DNA of 64,000 nt from Myxococcales bacterium (GTDB lineage: Bacteria; Myxococcota_A; UBA9042), in contig SHZF01000011.1 in the NCBI GenBank assembly GCA_009692425.1, positions 1-64,000 on the forward strand, in the 5' to 3' direction. The notes below the pieces were generated by a model that saw only the letters and a list, made by a program, of their open reading frames with translations, was not told the origin of the DNA and did not search any database. A program made the position numbers and the translations under genes. Of the stretch, positions 62,070 through 64,000 are shown in pieces (positions within the stretch are counted from its first letter, which is position 1; each line of letters begins with the position of its first letter).

Positions 62070-64000
62070 ATGCTGCGAACTCCTGCCTTCGGGCTGCTGT
62101 GCGTCACTCTCTTGTCGTCTGCCGCTTGCGCCGAGATCGTCGTCACCGGCGAGGCCGATGCGGCCAAGGACGCCGCCATTGTCGACTCCGCCCCCGGGGG
62201 CGCGGGGACGGATGCTGCGGCGGGTGCAGACACGGCCACGGTCCCCGACACCGCCGCGATCGTGGAAGTTGCTGCGCCGAAGTCCGAGTGCGAGACCGAT
62301 TTCGATTGCGTCAACATGAAAGGCAAGACGCCGTGCAAGCTGCCGAAGTGTGACAAGTCGGGCGGCGGCGCCGTGTGCAAGGTGGTGGCGCGGCTCGACG
62401 GCGAGACGTGTGACAATACGCTTTTCGATCCGCCGGGCGAGTGCCAAGTGTCGCAGTGCGATGCGGTCGGGACGTGCAAGAACCTCTCCAAGAAGGAGGG
62501 CGCACTGTGCGGCTTCGGCGCGTGCGGCATGAAGTGTGCCATCGGCGTGTGCGTGCCGGCGACGCCTGGCGACTACGACGACGGCCTGCCGTGCACGGAA
62601 GACTATTGCGATCAGGGCAAGGCGGTGGTGCACCACCCCATCAACAAGCTGGTGGCGGGCGCGTGCGACGATGGCAACAAGTGCACGCCGTCGGACTACT
62701 GCATCGACGGCAAGTGCCAGGGCGAACAGAAGGCGTGCAATGACGGGTTGGACTGCACGCTCGACACCTGCTTTCCCGACAAGGGCTGCGTGTACACACC
62801 CGACCCCAAGAAGTGCGACGACGGCAACCCGTGCACAAAGGATGGCTGCGATCTCGCCAAGGGTTGCACGGTGACGGGCAACGAGGTGGCGACGTGTGAC
62901 GACGGCAACAAGTGCACCCAGAGCGACGTGTGCTCGGGTGGCGTGTGCCTCGGCAAGCCCAACGCGGAGTGCGGCTGCACGACGATTGCGGACTGTGCAC
63001 AGTACGACAAGAACCCGTGCCAGGGTAAGTTCAAGTGTGCGGACAAGAAGTGCGTGCTCGACCCGGCGACCGCGCCCAAGTGCCCGACGGACAAAGACTC
63101 GGCGTGCAGCAAGAGCTTGTGCGCCCCGGCGACGGGTGCGTGCGCGCTGACGCCGGTCGCCGACGGCAAGGAGTGCACCGACCAGAACAAGTGTACGAAA
63201 GCGGCGGCGTGCCAGAAGGGGCAGTGCGTGGGCAGCGGCGCCGTTTCGTGCGACGACAAGAATGACTGCACGCAGGACGCGTGTGACCCGGACAAGGAAT
63301 GCACGCACGCGCCGACGACGCAGCCGTGCGACGACAAGAACAAGTGCACGGCCAACGACTCGTGTGCGACCGGGTCGTGCACAGGCCAGAAAAAGCAGTG
63401 CGACGACGGCATCGCCTGCACGCTCGATGGCTGTGACGCCACCACCGGTTCGTGCACCAACGTGCCCGACGAGAAGTCGTGCGCAGACGGCAACCCTTGT
63501 ACGACCAACAAGTGCGACGTTGCGGCCAAGGGCTGCTCGGTGACGCCCCAGGACGGGGGCACGTGCGACGACAACAACACGTGCACCGGCCCCGACAAGT
63601 GCGCGAGCGGCAAGTGCGCCGGCCCGAACTCCTGCCAATGCACCGTGGATGCCAACTGCGACGACAAGAACCCTTGCACGAAAGACACCTGCGACGGCGG
63701 CAAGTGCACCTCGACGGCGGCGGTGGCAAGCGGGGCATCGTGCGACACACCCGACAAATGCCAGGAGGCGGGCTCGGGCATCTGCATGGGGAGCGGGTGC
63801 ACGTGGGGCAACAAGCCGAAGAAATGCGGCGGCGACCCCTGCAATACGGGCACCTGCAACGCGGCCACCGGCGCGTGCGAGAAAGTGACCAAGGGCGACG
63901 GAACGCCGTGTGACGCCGACCAGAACCCGTGCACTCAGGGCGACTCGTGCAAGGCCGGCAAGTGCGTCGTGGGCTCTGTCGTCAACTGCGACTCGGCGAC
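62070..64000 (+). CDS. Cys-rich repeat lipoprotein (continues beyond window)
   Basis: At least 643 residues; no stop before the right edge. ATG 62070 opens a lipoprotein signal (LLCVTLLSSAACAE). After an Ala/Asp/Thr linker, Cys-rich repeats begin at about residue 75 (CETDFDCVNMKGKTPCKLPK) and run to the edge, with units such as CDDGNKCTPSDYCIDGKCQG, CDDGNPCTKDGCDLAKGCTV and CDDKNDCTQDACDPDKECTH. It is the same architecture as the 10.9-kb protein; a C-terminal propeller may lie beyond the window. Likely surface-exposed and disulfide-stabilised. Confidence 0.88.
   Translation, partial: MLRTPAFGLLCVTLLSSAACAEIVVTGEADAAKDAAIVDSAPGGAGTDAAAGADTATVPDTAAIVEVAAPKSECETDFDCVNMKGKTPCKLPKCDKSGGGAVCKVVARLDGETCDNTLFDPPGECQVSQCDAVGTCKNLSKKEGALCGFGACGMKCAIGVCVPATPGDYDDGLPCTEDYCDQGKAVVHHPINKLVAGACDDGNKCTPSDYCIDGKCQGEQKACNDGLDCTLDTCFPDKGCVYTPDPKKCDDGNPCTKDGCDLAKGCTVTGNEVATCDDGNKCTQSDVCSGGVCLGKPNAECGCTTIADCAQYDKNPCQGKFKCADKKCVLDPATAPKCPTDKDSACSKSLCAPATGACALTPVADGKECTDQNKCTKAAACQKGQCVGSGAVSCDDKNDCTQDACDPDKECTHAPTTQPCDDKNKCTANDSCATGSCTGQKKQCDDGIACTLDGCDATTGSCTNVPDEKSCADGNPCTTNKCDVAAKGCSVTPQDGGTCDDNNTCTGPDKCASGKCAGPNSCQCTVDANCDDKNPCTKDTCDGGKCTSTAAVASGASCDTPDKCQEAGSGICMGSGCTWGNKPKKCGGDPCNTGTCNAATGACEKVTKGDGTPCDADQNPCTQGDSCKAGKCVVGSVVNCDSA

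Noticed and set aside
61887-63934. Long minus-strand ORFs opposite the right-edge lipoprotein
   Set aside because: The plus frame from ATG 62070 has a lipobox and regular CDDGN repeats. The antisense frames are shadows of the repeats.

Overview
The window is about 70% G+C, with G/C-rich third codon positions and frequent GTG starts. It carries mainly chromosomal genes of a Gram-negative bacterium that exports many proteins. Several traits suggest a Myxococcota or Bradymonadales-like (former Deltaproteobacteria) genome: lipoproteins with Asp/Ala/Thr-rich linkers, very long Cys-rich proteins built from 'CDDGNxCT' repeats, NHL propellers, fibrinogen-like exported proteins, OmpA with thrombospondin type-3 repeats, and a solitary BMC-fold protein. 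This assignment is inference. No rRNA, tRNA, CRISPR array or intact transposon was found.

Layout. 1-10.7 kb: exported propeller protein, a candidate 31-residue peptide behind two perfect palindromes, PHA regulator PhaR, MFS transporter, alpha/beta-hydrolase remnant, exported gluzincin protease with a separately encoded propeptide, solitary tandem-BMC protein, lipoprotein, radical SAM protein, small membrane protein. 10.8-19.5 kb: giant Cys-rich/NHL lipoprotein, a scrambled stretch, the peptidase pair PepP and M32 carboxypeptidase, an outer-membrane-like protein. 19.7-22.6 kb: a two-gene McrBC-type restriction module, followed by 0.9 kb without a recognisable gene. 23.5-32.3 kb: two fibrinogen-like exported proteins flanking OmpA, a broken Cys-rich/NHL gene and GlnRS with a YqeY-like tail. 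32.4-40.2 kb: LD-carboxypeptidase, a coupled zinc-ribbon/CinA-like/unknown trio, lipoprotein, fructosamine-kinase-like protein, and a biotin-dependent carboxylase subunit coupled to a beta-keto acid cleavage enzyme. 40.4-50.9 kb: a Cys-rich gene remnant, a GMC oxidoreductase preceded by a 17-bp VNTR, a PLP-enzyme ORF continuing in frame into a Tat-exported gluconate-dehydrogenase subunit-3-like domain, MBL hydrolase, lipid kinase, orphan Phd antitoxin, FAH hydrolase, OPT transporter, small proteins. 50.9-56.8 kb: four minus-strand genes (lipoprotein, MaoC-like hydratase, two unknown large proteins). 57-64 kb: another Cys-rich remnant, a response-regulator/cyclase fusion, a C45-like Ntn lipoprotein coupled to an outer membrane protein, and a Cys-rich lipoprotein running off the window.

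How genes work together. Clear coupling by overlap or tiny gaps is seen for the propeptide and its protease, PepP with M32, McrB with McrC, the zinc-ribbon/CinA-like/unknown trio, the carboxylase with BKACE, and the C45-like protein with its outer membrane neighbour. A recurring theme is birth and decay of Cys-rich surface genes: two large copies are open (one complete, one cut by the window edge), and at least three broken ones (27.1, 40.4 and 57.0 kb) lie nearby. Short tandem repeats inside or just upstream of genes for exported or uncharacterised proteins are a second theme.
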